A DNA stretch of 64,000 nucleotides from Branchiostoma lanceolatum (Eukaryota > Chordata > Leptocardii > Amphioxiformes > Branchiostomatidae): contig NC_089724.1 of the NCBI RefSeq assembly GCF_035083965.1, positions 5,504,001-5,568,000 of the forward strand. Direction: 5' to 3'. Positions 12,801-23,600 of this stretch are shown in pieces. Each line of letters begins with the position of its first letter. Position 1 is the first letter of the stretch. The notes beneath the pieces were generated by a model. That model worked only from the letters and a program-made list of their open reading frames with translations, did not search any database and was not told the DNA's origin. The translations under genes and the position numbers were made by a program.

Positions 12801-15450
12801 ATATCAACTGCACTACCTCAACTGTCTGCTAAGGGTTTAAGGTTTCTACAATGTATCCTTATTTAATTGTTCAGACGTTCACTAGCTTTCTGGTAGTACA
12901 TGTACATACACCTATCTTGCCAGCAAAATTCCTGTCAATCATTTCCCCAACTTGATCAACATTGAGACACCACCCGTTAAAACTTTCATTTTCAAACGCC
13001 CACTTCGAATTCTTTCCTTTCACAACCATTTACATGCAGTTTGCATGCACGATAGTCTCTACTCGTACTTTCTATCCATTCTCTATCTTCCTATTTACCC
13101 ATACACTCATTGTACATTGTACCTCTTGTTTATTATATTTTGTAAAACTCCTGTGTTGTCTGCTTGATTTTTTTTCTCTTGCCAGCTTCTGTTCTCTCTT
13201 TACAGTTCTTTTTTACGCGCACACAACAGTTCCTAGTTTTTACATCAACTCTTTGTATCTACACCCTTTCTTTTGAAAGTTGTTTTTAGCTCTAGTTTTC
13301 TTTTGGTTCCTTGTTTACTTTTACGTAGTTGCACTACATGAGGTTTTTACATCACCTCTGTCTTCTTTCTTTTGAAAGTTGTTTTTAGCTCTAGTTTTCT
13401 TTTGGTTCCTTGTTTACTTTTACGTAGTTGCACTACATGAGGTTTTTACATCACCTCTGTCTTCTTTCTTTTGAAAGTTGTTTTTAGCTCTTGTTTTCTT
13501 TTGGTTCCTTGTCTACCTTAAGTAGTTGCACTTCATGAGGTTTTTACATCACCTCTGTCTTCTTTCTTTTGAAAGTTGTTTTTAGCTCTAGTTTCTTTTT
13601 TGTTGTTTACTTTTACGTAGATGATGCAGCCAATGGGGGGCCAGCCCCTGCAGCCTCAATCCGCCCTCCAGCCCATGAGTCAGCCCCAGTTCCCATCTCT
13701 TAACCCCCAGCTGCCTCCTAGTTCTGTTCCTGCTACCTCTGCCGCCGAGGCAGGCACTCCACAGGTAGTGCAGTTTCCTCCACTGTTTTCGGTTAAAATC
13801 AACGGATAGGACGTTAAATGGAGGTCCCGTGTTTGAGGAGAGCCATACCTTGAGCACGTAAAAGAACCCACCACATCTTTCGGAAAAGAGTAGGGGCATG
13901 CCCCGGTGTGAGTGGCTCAAAACGTTCCGGTCTAAATGGGGTAGGGAATTTCCCGAGCAGCCTTCGTAACCCCTGCTTCTTCTAATGGGTCAGTGAAGTC
14001 ATGCTTGTCTTGAGCATTGATGTTTCTGGCCTAGGGTGAAGAGATGCTGCCACAGTAACAATTGAGCCGCATTTCTTCGTAAATCGATGGCAACATCAGG
14101 CTCTGATGAATTGATTAGAAAAAAAAAAAACGATTTTGATTCAGGGACCTTCTGGCTGAAAATTTGGCTGAAGGTTCCTGACAGTGTGACGTCAACTTAA
14201 TCGTTTTGAGTGCAAGAATGGTTTTCAAAATCAAGGCATACAGGAAAAAAAACGGTTGCATACAAGGACAAGCAAAGAGTGCAACATCTGCAACCTGGAA
14301 GAGTTATAATAGGTTGTGCAAAAACAAATATGATCTTAAGGTGCATATAAATGTGAAACGGTAAATAGAGTCTAAGGTTGAACTTGGTGTTTGTGTTCTT
14401 AGAATGGTTTATTAGCACTTGTTTATGTATTCAGTCAGGGCTGTCTCCATGTCCCGTCCCTCTCTCCCAAGATGGAAATTTGCTTGTAAAAAGGGGCAAA
14501 AATCTCACCATGTCCAAAGAATCTGAACTTCATGTCATTGACATGAAATTGATGACAATGTGTTCTCGTAAACGTAGAATGACAGACTTAACCAAAAATG
14601 ACAACATGGACTCCCAAGCAACCAGTGGGACAAGAAAAAGTCAAAGCCTGAGACAGCCCTGTGTACAATACAAGTATTTCAGATCTAACATTCCCAGACA
14701 GTTTGTGGTTTTCCATGTCCCTTTCTCAGCCAGCCTTACAGCATGTCTGTTGTCCCTAGCAGCCGGTCGCCCGACTGTGGGCCAACACTAACGTCAACAT
14801 TAACCTGGACAACCTGAGCCCCGGACGGCAGCCGGAGAGACCGGCCCAGCCCAGTATGAACCAGCTGGCTGGACAGAACCCTATGGGTGGTAAGGAAACT
14901 TCCTACCTACGTACGTGTTTGTTTTCATGTGTTTACGTCTATGGCACCCCCCCCCCCCCCGTCTCTGTTGAGGGATGGTTGTAAAGCCCGGATGTAGATG
15001 GTTGTATAGCCCGGATGTAGATGGACTCCTTAATCCCTCTTGCAAAAAAGTCTGATTGCCTTGTTTGCCTCCACAGGGATGCCAGTGGGCATGACGTCCC
15101 CACAACAGATGATGAGCCCGACCAGCCCCATGGGAGGCATGCCCGCCAACATGGCCGCCATGCAGCTGGGCGGCAACCCGCAGATGATGAATCCCATGAT
15201 GCAGCAGCAAATGGGCATGCAGCAGCCCATGATGGGCATGCAGGGCCAGATGGGAATGCAGCCAGGAATGGGGATGGGCATGCAAGGCACCATGGGAATG
15301 CAGCCGGGGATGCAGCAGGGAATGGGGATGCAGGGCACCATGGGAATGCAGCCGGGGATGGGGATGGGCGGAGGAATGGGCGCAGTACAGAACCCGATGC
15401 AACAGAGACAAGACAAAGCATTCGCTGCCTTTGGGAACTTTGGGAAATGA
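3865..15450 (+). CDS. CLINT1: Clathrin interactor 1 (epsinR / enthoprotin), 3' part; ENTH exons are upstream of the window
   Basis: Ten coding exons are supported: 3865-3997, 5780-5854, 8166-8397, 9029-9221, 10067-10153, 10711-10756, 11168-11297, 13621-13764, 14760-14889 and 15077-15450. All phases agree and give about 513 residues to the TGA. CLINT1 is a clathrin, AP-1 and SNARE-binding adaptor at the trans-Golgi and endosomes; its N-terminal ENTH domain would lie before the window. Signatures shared with the vertebrate protein as I know it: YDPEP in the first exon, an acidic Ser/Asp patch (EDSP...ESDEDE), KIDLGAAA, FANFADF and FGAF repeats (likely adaptor-binding phenylalanine motifs), NVNINLDNLSPGRQP, and a C-terminus QDKAFAAFGNFGK. 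The last exon is rich in Met, Gly and Gln and contains internal repeats of GMQGTMGMQPGM. The 10067 exon must use the donor at 10154 (gtaggt), because the donor four bases later breaks frame. The acceptor at 14760 could be three bases later (tagcag). Confidence 0.93.
4571..4713. repeat. Two-copy 80-bp direct repeat in a CLINT1 intron
   Basis: The segments beginning tttcagtgttgta at 4571 and 4651 match for about 62 bp, including ctagcctagagcgctggtta. The first copy is separated from the second by a short piece resembling the CTGTAAATGCAG-family interior. This looks like a local tandem duplication. Confidence 0.7.
5323..5747. repeat. 425-bp near-perfect palindrome (fold-back element) in a CLINT1 intron
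   Basis: The left arm 5323-5524 (about 202 nt) is the reverse complement of the right arm 5542-5747 (206 nt). The only obvious difference is a 4-nt insertion near the outer end of the right arm. The loop is about 17 nt. The outer ends read AGCACGTCACCGG and CCGGTGACGTGCT. Because of the symmetry the same 30-odd-residue open frame appears on both strands, which is not evidence for a gene. The right arm ends 32 bp before the splice acceptor at 5779. Confidence 0.92.
7086..7491. mobile_element. hAT-type MITE with 8-bp target-site duplication
   Basis: The 406-bp element starts TAGAGCTGTGTACC and ends GGTACACAGCTCTA, a perfect 14-bp terminal inverted repeat. It is flanked by identical 8-bp copies of GGTACAAA (7078-7085 and 7492-7499). 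An 8-bp duplication and TAGAGCTG-type ends are characteristic of hAT transposons. The interior is made of reiterated 'ggtacaggt' and 'ggtaccgg' motifs on both strands, a subterminal-repeat pattern, with no coding frame. It lies in the CLINT1 intron between the 5780 and 8166 exons. Confidence 0.85.
7761..8088. mobile_element. MITE of the AGGCCACACCAATTT family
   Basis: The left end AGGCCACATCAATTTAATTT is approximately inverted at the right end (AAATTAAGGTGTTGTGGCCT). The same family gives 16018-16222, and an end fragment (aggccacaccaatttgatt) lies at 8401. No coding frame. The superfamily is not clear from the sequence. Confidence 0.6.
9281..9479. mobile_element. MITE of the CTGTAAATGCAG family, complete copy
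   Basis: The termini are CTGTAAATGCAGAAATGTTT and the inverted form ending CTGCATTTACAG, bounded by TA on both sides (9279-9280, 9480-9481). The interior carries 'gcggtgaac' and 'ttaccgcaaacttaaaaccaccacg' motifs. This is the clearest copy in the window; others are 579-767, 31573-31863 and fragments near 4720, 32935 and 55035. Confidence 0.8.
9611..9653 (+). other. Degenerate hammerhead-like motif in a dispersed repeat
   Basis: The sequence attgcc..gagaaaggtgacagacggtcaatgaaacgt aligns with the motif at 44341-44378. It keeps GGTGAC-loop-GTCA and GAAACGT, but the CUGANGA box is damaged (ccgagaa). It probably marks another copy of the same retroelement family; activity is unlikely. Confidence 0.4.
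11391..11500 (+). mobile_element. tRNA-derived SINE, 5' head
   Basis: GTGGCGT at 11391 pairs with ACGCCAC at 11450-11456. Between them lie an A-box-like TGGCGTAATGG and a perfect B box GGTTCGAATCC, which together form an RNA polymerase III internal promoter. The T stem is imperfect, and the head continues into the sequence 'cttgtgcccttgggaaa' that follows every related copy here. It is therefore called a SINE head rather than a tRNA gene. Confidence 0.75.
11513..11655 (+). mobile_element. tRNA-derived SINE, second copy
   Basis: This starts GTGGCGTCAGGGAGGCGC, with A box AGGCGCAATGG, an anticodon-arm-like GTTGG...CCAAT and B box GGTTCGATACT. It runs into 'cccttgggaaaggcagtttacac'. It lies only about 60 bp after the previous head, in the CLINT1 intron before exon 13621. 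Confidence 0.7.
11779..11988. mobile_element. Short inverted-repeat element (MITE)
   Basis: The left end CAATCCACTGCTTCTG and right end CAGAAGTAGTGGATTG are inverted, with internal matching 'tgacgtca' and 'atgcag/ctgcat' segments. The element is about 210 bp, non-coding, within a CLINT1 intron. Confidence 0.65.
13240..13620 (+). repeat. Fourfold ~99-bp tandem repeat carrying a duplicated 3' splice site
   Basis: The unit 'cttttgaaagttgtttttagctctagttttc...tttacttttacgtag' repeats four times with a period of 98-99 bp. The end of the last unit (ttttacgtag, 13611-13620) is the acceptor of the CLINT1 exon at 13621. Earlier units carry the same ttacgtag followed by ttgcactacatgagg (near 13328 and 13430), or the variant ttaagtag (near 13525). 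They are potential decoy acceptors. Confidence 0.85.
13792..14120 (+). mobile_element. SINE body / dispersed repeat, partial copy
   Basis: The stretch from 'ggataggacgttaaatggaggtcccgtg' to a short A tract near 14120 matches, in opposite orientation, the repeat at 19705-20195. The two share the gagtaggggcatgccccgg segment and the 'cgatggcaacatcaggctct' end. It begins about 30 bp after the CLINT1 exon that ends at 13764. Confidence 0.75.
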
Positions 15451-16017
15451 TGTAACAACAACGGGCAAAAATAGAACATTTCAGAGACATTTTCAGTCAC
15501 GTTTTTCTTATCTCTCTGTACTACTAGAGTAGATTTAAGGTATTGGGCTCGGAAAGAAAATCTGGTAAAAAATTCCCAGAGCAGATTATAGCGTGCCAAT
15601 GTCAGGTAAGAAGGCAGACTTTACTTGGATTGGAAGAATTTCATAAGAACAGAAAGAAAATGCAACAGACCTTTGATTTAACTATTTCCAATGCATGGAT
15701 GACCCTTAAATTGTGCAAAAGGGATAGTTTTCCTTTAGGGTCCAAACAAAAAAGAACAGTATTGCAGACTTCCCTATGTGAAATTACAACCTGACAAAGT
15801 TTAGATTCTCACTCTGTGCTGCCAGAGCAATGGCTTCTTTTTGGTGATGCCTCTGTGGTGGAGCCTTTTAAACAGCAATTGTAAATCATCCCTCTTATCT
15901 CACATCTTCCTGCCGCAACAGCTGTCGAGCAACTACAGCTTTGTAAGCGCAAGGAAATATTTTGTAGCTCCATGTTTTGTTACATTGTTAGCAAGCAGTG
16001 CATCAGGTGCCTGCATT

Positions 16018-16222
16018 AGGCCATACCAATTTATTTTCTTGGTCTCAGACATTTTTCTTAATTAGAAAATGTTGCAAGATGGTACATGAAAACAGAAGGT
16101 TAGAAGGAAAACTTGCTAGATTATGTCAAGCTGTATCACGGTACAGACTCTGTTGTCATCAACCAGTACAGCATTGTTTCCTTTTTAAATCTGAGAGCCA
16201 ACAAATTAAATTGGTGTGGCCT
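16018..16222. mobile_element. MITE of the AGGCCACACCAATTT family
   Basis: The left end AGGCCATACCAATTTATTTT and right end AAATTAAATTGGTGTGGCCT form imperfect terminal inverted repeats of about 20 bp. It lies in the presumed CLINT1 3'UTR and would be transcribed with it. Confidence 0.65.
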
Positions 16223-17144
16223 TCGTTCAGAAAAAGGGAGAAATTCATTGGGTAGTCTTCTCTAGATGCTGAGGAAGATTGTGGATAAAGTTCTTGATTT
16301 GGATTAGTGTTGAGGTTTGAATGATTCATACAATGTATGGAGAAACTTGCGACATGCCCACAGTATTGTTGAACTCTGATAATAGCAGTACCAATTAGGA
16401 ATTAGCATGTGGCTGTTTTAAATACTTGTAATTACAGAAAATATTGTATATATTCAAAGTTATGTACCTGTACAGTCAATCTTGGTAATCGTTCCATGGT
16501 CAATGATAATGATGTTAAAGTAAGGAAAAGTCACATTGTAGTGTAGACAAGCAGATCTATTTTTCACCTGTCTCTTTTGTAGCTAGTGTTTGCTAATTCT
16601 TGCACATTCCAGAAACAACTCTTTAGGGGTAGTCTCAAAACTTCATGTGCAGGTTCCATACAGAATCAGTTTTTTAAGTGACAGTTTTGATTGAAACCGA
16701 ACTGCAGTGGTGTTAGGAAAATCTGGATATACATGTAGTGAGTGTCACATGTTCTGCTGGTATACATGTATTATTTGGTGTGTGTGCTTGGAAACCGCAC
16801 TTAGCCTCTTGTTGGTGAGTGCACAAGCTACAAATTCCCCACTTCGATCATCTATCTATTTACTATCGCATGAGAGGAACAAAAGTTCTCTGCTAAAACT
16901 ACTTGTACCTGCAGGTTGGGAATTCAAAGTTGGAAGTAGTTGTCTCTTTGACTTAGCAGTATGAGTCTCTTCTTAGTTTCAGCCAAAAAAAACAGGAATG
17001 TCTGCTCATGGTAAGGTTTTTCTTGAGTACTGTAAGTTGCACATGTTGGCTACGATTTGAAGAACAAAGCAGACGATGTATTAGACAATGTTTTAATGTT
17101 GCGGACAATGCAATAATGTCTTTCTAGTGATTATGTTGTTCATC

Positions 17145-17335
17145 GTCCTGAAAATTTACAAACTTGTAGGACCTATTGATGACAATAGACCAATCCCATA
17201 GCCCCGCCCACCTGTCAAAATGTAGAAAGGAAAGAAACACAGAAATGCAAATATTTGACAGACATGTAGCCACTCTCATTGATCGAATTGCTAATAGCCA
17301 TTCTCTCATTGGTTGAACTTCTAATTGTGATAGAC
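17145..17335. repeat. Dispersed repeat with GACCAATCC ends
   Basis: This shares 'gaaatgcaaatatttgacag...', 'tctcattggttgaacttctaattgtgatagac' and 'agaccaatcccatag' with copies at 50195-50365 and, inverted, at 22576-22725. Three related copies in 64 kb mark a mobile-element family of unknown type. Confidence 0.6.
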
Positions 17336-17771
17336 AGTCGGGATCCGTCTATTAGAGGTATGACACAGTGTTTATGCATTTTGTAGTTTTAACTGCATTT
17401 GGTTGAGAGGGTCATACTTGAAATGAAAAAATTTCCATCTTTGGACACAGAACTTGATAAAAATACAATATCATAACTTAAGACTGACATGAACATATAC
17501 TGATGGACAAACTGCTTCAGTGTTTGCTATGTTTTTATCATGTGTGTTCAGGAATGAACTGTGCAATTTGGGCATGTCTTTTCCAGCTACACATATCAGG
17601 ATTTCTGTCTACAACGTAGCGTAGATTCTAAACACCTCACGAGTGAATTCAAGGTTAATTTTTTGTGTGATGTTACAATCAAAATGTATGCAAGACAGTA
17701 CGATTACATTAAACTGCCAGAAAAATACCATACTTTTTTTGTCTACGTTCCAATGCTAATTCTCTGTTCTG

Positions 17772-17777
17772 AATAAA
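17772..17777 (+). terminator. Probable CLINT1 polyadenylation signal
   Basis: AATAAA is followed about 25 bp later by a GT-rich tract, the usual arrangement of a poly(A) site. I saw no earlier AATAAA after the CLINT1 stop, so a 2.3-kb 3'UTR is implied. Confidence 0.6.
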
Positions 17778-19704
17778 TATGAAGATTTTATATACAAGGT
17801 GTCGACTGTCGAGTGTGTGTTTTTTCTCATGCAAACCAAGGTTTTTGTCTTGATTATCAAAGACTTCTGAATATTTCTAGATAAATGCTTGCATTCTTTT
17901 AATCTATTCTTAACGTTAAGTGACAGCACTGAAAAGTTGTAACTTAAGTGTACATTGGTTTTATACTGTCACTTATTACTAATCAAAGACTTCATTTGGC
18001 TAGTTTTACTTTTGTATGGTGAAAATTAAGATTTTCAAAGCTCCTGTCCAGGAATATATAATATAGGGAAATTCATTATTTCGGCAAATGTTTTCAAATA
18101 TCAACAAACAAAGTCTGTCAAGTTCTAGATATTGACAACCCCTTTCTTATGGCTTCTTCCCAGCACTAGGGCATGATACATTGTAGGTAGAAAGAAAAAC
18201 ACCAAAGACGCTTAGTACTAGTTATCACTATTCAGGGCTCGAGATACTGTCATGTTTTGCCTGCAATGTGGAAAATATTTCGGCAAATATGTAACAATAT
18301 CCATGCATGGTAATGTTACATGCACTTTTGCATTTCATGATATTAACCACCCAATTTTTCCAACATGCAAAATTGTAGCTTGCTTTTATCTTAAGATGAG
18401 GTCAGAAGTTTTCCTCAGCAAATTGCACATGGGTACAGTGTATTTTGAGCCCCAACTTTTTATTACAATTTCCGATTCTTAAGTAAAACAAGGTGTTTAC
18501 AAGACTTTATCAGTGAAATACTTAATGCACATGGCTTAGAATAATCATACACCATATTTTGCACTGGAAAATTGCCTACAATCGTTAACAATCGGATATA
18601 TGTGATTGTCGATTCATACAAATATCACACTTTCCTTCATAGAAAATCTGTTAAGCTTGGATTTTTCCAAAATATACAAATAATTTCATGTTCCAATTCA
18701 TTTACGCTTTGATATTAATAGTCACTGACTGATACATCTCCACCTTTTCATTATATTACCATTTTCCACATTAATCTATGCAGTTGAGCAACATTTTGTT
18801 ACTGATTGCAAAAGCATACTACAAATGGCTTAAACATTAAATGGCAGCCCTTACAGTTAATGAAAAAGCTTATTAATAATCTATGTACTGCTTCCATTAT
18901 CTAGACCATGTGTTACACCTTAGCCCTTACATAAAATGTTGGTTTGAAAACTACTTGGCACCTAACAGTATTTTCACATATCAATTTTGAAATTTCACTT
19001 TGAATGGCACAGAGGCATACATGTAGGCAAGGCAGGCTTAAATGATGATATGCAAAGCCAAATATGAAAGTTGATTTCTGGCCAATGTTGCAGCACTCTC
19101 CTATCCTTCATTTCTGCATCTTTTCATTTGAGTCAAAAATATCTAATATCATCTCCTAAAATCATCTACATATGAATATATATTCAATTACTATTAAAAA
19201 TCTTTCTACACTATTTGGTATTTGCACTCACACAGCTATGGCATGGGTAATATGTGAGCAAAACTTATGGCCATCAATCTTAATGCCTCTCTTCAGAGCT
19301 TAAATGTCAAATTCTATTACTGCAAAATCTTTAAAAAAGTAATACAACAAAGGTTTTAATACTTTCTGACACTTGTGTACAATAGTACCTTAAAAACATA
19401 AGTAACCTTGCACATTAAGGTGCAATAGTGCACCCACAGTCAACAGCTCCAATTTTGGGTAAACAAAAGTGTGCATGTACCCAGATTTTCAGCTCTTGAA
19501 ACACCCTATTGCAACATAAAGTTCAATGCCAAAGCAGCATATCAGCATGGAAAACATATGATTCATTTCACAAATCTGCATCTTGCAACAAATAAAAAAA
19601 TAGCTTATGGAACATTACTGTAAATGCATTTAACGTTATGTTTGTGGGGGTTGAATTTTGCAGTAGGGGGAAAATGGAGTGTTTTTTTATTTTTTATTTT
19701 ATCA

Positions 19705-20195
19705 AATCGTAAGAGCCTGATGTTGCCATCGATTTACGAAGAAAGGCGGCTCAATTGTTACTGTAGCAGCATTTCTTCACCCTAGGTCAGAAATATCAAT
19801 GCTCAAGACAAGTATTGACTTCACTGACCCATTAGGAGAAGCAGGGGTTACCAAGGCTGCTCGGGAAATTCCCTACCCCATTTAGGCCGGAATGTTTTTG
19901 GTCCACTCACACCGGGGCATGCCCCTGCTCTTTTTCGAAAGATGTGGTTAAGGTGTGACTCTCCTCAAACACGGGACCTCCATTTAACGTCCTATCCGAG
20001 GGACGTCCCTAACCCTAGAAGAGCTAGGTACTCATTTACACCTGAGTTAAGTGAGGAAAGCCGTGTTAAGTGCCTTTCCCAAGGGCACAACGTTGGGGCG
20101 TAAGTTCGGACATGTCTCTGGGCACAACCTGGGATTAGATCCCGGGTCCCATTGTTTGACAGCCGCGCACTCTACACTTGCGCCACACGTTTGCT
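19705..20195 (-). mobile_element. tRNA-derived SINE, near-complete, reversed
   Basis: On the minus strand it begins near 20190 with a degenerate A box (TGGCGCAAGTGT) and B box (GGATCTAATCC). It then runs through 'cccttgggaaaggcac', 'gggacgtccctcggataggacg', 'gaggtcccgtgtttgagg' and 'ggggcatgccccggtgtgagtgg', and ends at 'atttgataaaat'. It is the longest copy of the family and shows that the 11391 heads and the 13792 body belong together. Confidence 0.75.
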
Positions 20196-20639
20196 TTGGT
20201 TTTAAGTTTGCAAAGGGGTAGGCGGTCAGAAGTCACAATGTTGTGCCCTTGGGAAAGGCACTCTACACTAATTTCCACAGTCAACTTGGTGAAAGTTAGT
20301 AACCTAGCTTTGGACAGACTTCAACCCGAATGTTCTGCATGAGTACCCCTCCTTTCCTGCATGGTACCTTTTTTTCAAATCTGAAATTTAAAGCGTTGAA
20401 TCCGAGAAACAGGAAATCAAACTAGTTTGGTCTCAGCTTCCTATACCCATAAAAGCTTATTTGCTATGTGTGACTATAAATCTACCATAAGTCTCCCAGA
20501 TGTTTCTGACAGCATCATTGATTCAATGGCTTGTCACTGACACAACCGAAAGTACAGTGACATTCGATCAGTCAACTGAAAACTACAAAACAAAAATACG
20601 AAATTTATCTTTAAAATTCTATTTACTAAGCAATATAGG

Positions 20640-23600
20640 CTAAGATAAGAAGAAGGTGATTGTGACTAACACAGTAAGTGTTAGCAGTGCTGGCTTCTTG
20701 GCAGTAGCAGAATCTGCCGGTGGTGACTTTGTGGTGATGGCAATTGTTGTGGGAGCGATAGCTGGTCCATCATTTGCCACTGTCCTGCTGTCCTCACCAG
20801 GTGGCTCTGTCCAAGGAAAGATTTATATGAAATTTATCATGTATATCATAAATATATATATAAAAAGATGGCTGGACAGATGGATGAATGTTTCGATTTT
20901 ATTTTGTTGTTACCTTCAATATATCAAGTTGTACAAAATTTTATTTGTGATGCCTTTTGTCTTATGATGCATGAATCAATTGATAACATTGTATGTTTGT
21001 ATTATGTAAATGTAGTAACAACACTCACCAGTCATGTAGACTTTTGTGTGATAAGAGGCAGAGCTTCCCAAACCGTTGGCAAACTCAAAGGCGTCGCATC
21101 GGTACCTGCCTTGTTGGTTAATCTCAGGACAGGAAAATGTCACAGAAGCATCGTCCCTGTCTACAGTCTCGCACTCTTCTCCTTCGCAATTGCAAATCTG
21201 AAAGAAAAACAGTCATCTCGAATTTGTATACCACTAGTACTATTGTGCTCAGTTACTGTAATGAGTGATAAATATCTGCAAAATGGAAAGTCAAGAAGAT
21301 TTTACCATTCAGTAGGCACAATGATTTGCTTGCCTGGTATCCATCCATATCATAGCTGCCGAGCCCTTTTGTCCTGTCAGAAAATAGGTCTATTTACAGA
21401 GAGGACAAAAGAGACTCGAACGCTTTAATATGGATGGATACCAGGCTACTGATATGTATAATTTGTATCCAGACAATACTGATTGCCATCTAAGGCACAT
21501 GTGGCACCTGGGGATGAAACTTATAAAATGTTTCTCCCCAAAACTGGTCTCTTTTAATGAACTCACCTCATAGCCTTCATTGTCCACAACTGACAGTGCT
21601 GCTCCTTTCATACAGATGACTGAACACTTGTTTCCTCTAATGCAGCTGAGGCTTGCTGGCACCCAGGGAAAATGTGGGAAAACAGATATAAGTTTCATCT
21701 AGAATGATGTCAATATGCCAAAAATAGTTACTCAAGCAACTGGATAAAATTTTGAAACAGTCAGACGCTTCAGACAGTCACTGACGAAAGACAGCGGATG
21801 CTGTCTGAAACGTCTGACTGTTTCAAAATTTTATCCAGTTGCTTGAGTAACTATTTTTGGCCTATCTTACTACCTGGAGGTCTAACCTTCATCAACGTAA
21901 TGATGTCAATATTTTTCATACTTGAATCAATTGTGGAAATAAATAAATTGAAGTTTCTTTTTCAAAATGACTTGTACCGGTATATGAATGATCCTACAAG
22001 AGAAGTCTAGACTTAACCTCCATTAACATAAATTCGCCATTTTGAAAAAGAGTAGGTTTGAGAGATCTCTTGTGCAGCACCCCACATGTACAGGTATGCA
22101 TAGTTTAGATATACAGGAGTGCATTATACTGGGTGACGTTGGGTTGGAGATCTGTTTGGACGTATCTTCTCAGGCTGGCCAAATTATGTACTGGTGGAAT
22201 TATGTTGCTACACCTGTAGATGTTAAGTATTGTGAAGAAATTTCTGAAACAAACACCCACAAACACAAACAAACAACACTGAAAACAACCTTCTCATCAA
22301 AGATAATGCAAAGCAATCTTGTTAGCAGCAGTAGAAATATACAGGAATGAGACAGAGATAAGACTTAGTGTTATATCATTGTGAAGAGAAACAAATACAG
22401 TTGTGGACAGTTAGAGACAAAAGTAATTACTCTAGGGTCACTGACCATTAGGAGAGTAAAGCACTGCAGGCTGCATGAGAAGGAGATGAAAATGGTTAGG
22501 ACTCGCAGGATAATGCACCTTTCTCACACAGCGGACATGATACTAGAATGAAAACAAGGCTATTGTGGCAAACATTAGACCAATCCTACGGTCCATCACA
22601 ATTAGCACTTTGACCAATGAGGAAGTGACTGCATGTCCGTCTGCAAATATCTGCATTTCTATGTTTTTTTGCCTTTCTACTTTCACTCAGGAGGGTATGG
22701 ATCATGGGATTGGTCAACTTGGCTCTAAATTGCTGCATCTTTTCTGTGCATTACACTAGCTAGTATAATATTGATAATTGGATATTACATTTCAAAACTC
22801 AGTGTGATTTGGGAGGAAAACTAAATCTGTAAATTGTTTTTGTTTCTTTGTCTCATTCTATCATGTCCTCTGTGTGAGAAAGGTGTATAGTTTCTCAAGC
22901 AGCTGGACAGATTTTTGAAATGTCAACGTTTCAGGTACATGTACCATCCACTACTTTTCGTCAGTTATCGTTTGAAGGATTCGTCAGTGAGTAGAGGGAC
23001 TAAGTAAGCACAGTAATTCAAGTCAGCAAATAAACCGACAGATGTGCTGTTCAGGTTTTAGCAAATCTATCCAAAATTTTCTAACTATTGCCAATACAGC
23101 AGGGTTGGACAAGTTTTAAAAAAGTCATTAACTGTCTTACATCTACGCGGGCAAGTACATAAAAAAAATCCACTGGCTCAAACCATTGCTTCTCACTGGC
23201 CCGAAATTTCTATGCATTCATGCAAGGTAATCCTTTTATTTTTCAGTAAAAAAATTATGCTTGCATAGTAATAATTTATACATGTATTAGGGATCATTGT
23301 CTGCATCAATTGTACTTTAGAATCGAGGCATGACTCTACCAGGACATCATTTCTGGAGAAATGAAGAGGGTTTGGAATCACTATAGCTAGGCCTGTTACC
23401 TGCTTGAGGAAAATCGTTGACCTCGACATACGTGATGTTTTCCACCAGCGGCCCTACCCCATCAGAGACAGCTTCACAAGTGTAGAATCCTGATTCCTTC
23501 AGAGGGCTGGGTAAGAACAGCAACTGGGTATAACCATCTACAGCATCAACCAATAACTCACAATCTCGTCCGTCGACACATGAGTAGATCTGAAAGAAGA

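Larger units (their letters stand above)
15451..20639. other. CLINT1 3'UTR and intergenic stretch
   Basis: From 15451 to about 17795 is plausible CLINT1 3'UTR, ended by AATAAA at 17772 and a GT-rich tract (gtgtcgactgtcgagtgtgtg). It contains a MITE (16018-16222) and a dispersed repeat (17145-17335). From 17.8 to 19.7 kb is AT-rich DNA with no recognisable gene. At 19.7-20.2 kb lies a reversed SINE. The minus-strand Ig-like gene ends at 20640, so the two genes converge. Confidence 0.6.

Noticed and set aside
14881..15599. Long minus-strand open frames (up to 195 codons) opposite the last CLINT1 exon
   Set aside because: They are low-complexity shadows (His/Ala/Pro-rich) of the repetitive Met/Gly/Gln coding exon and have no domain or splice support.
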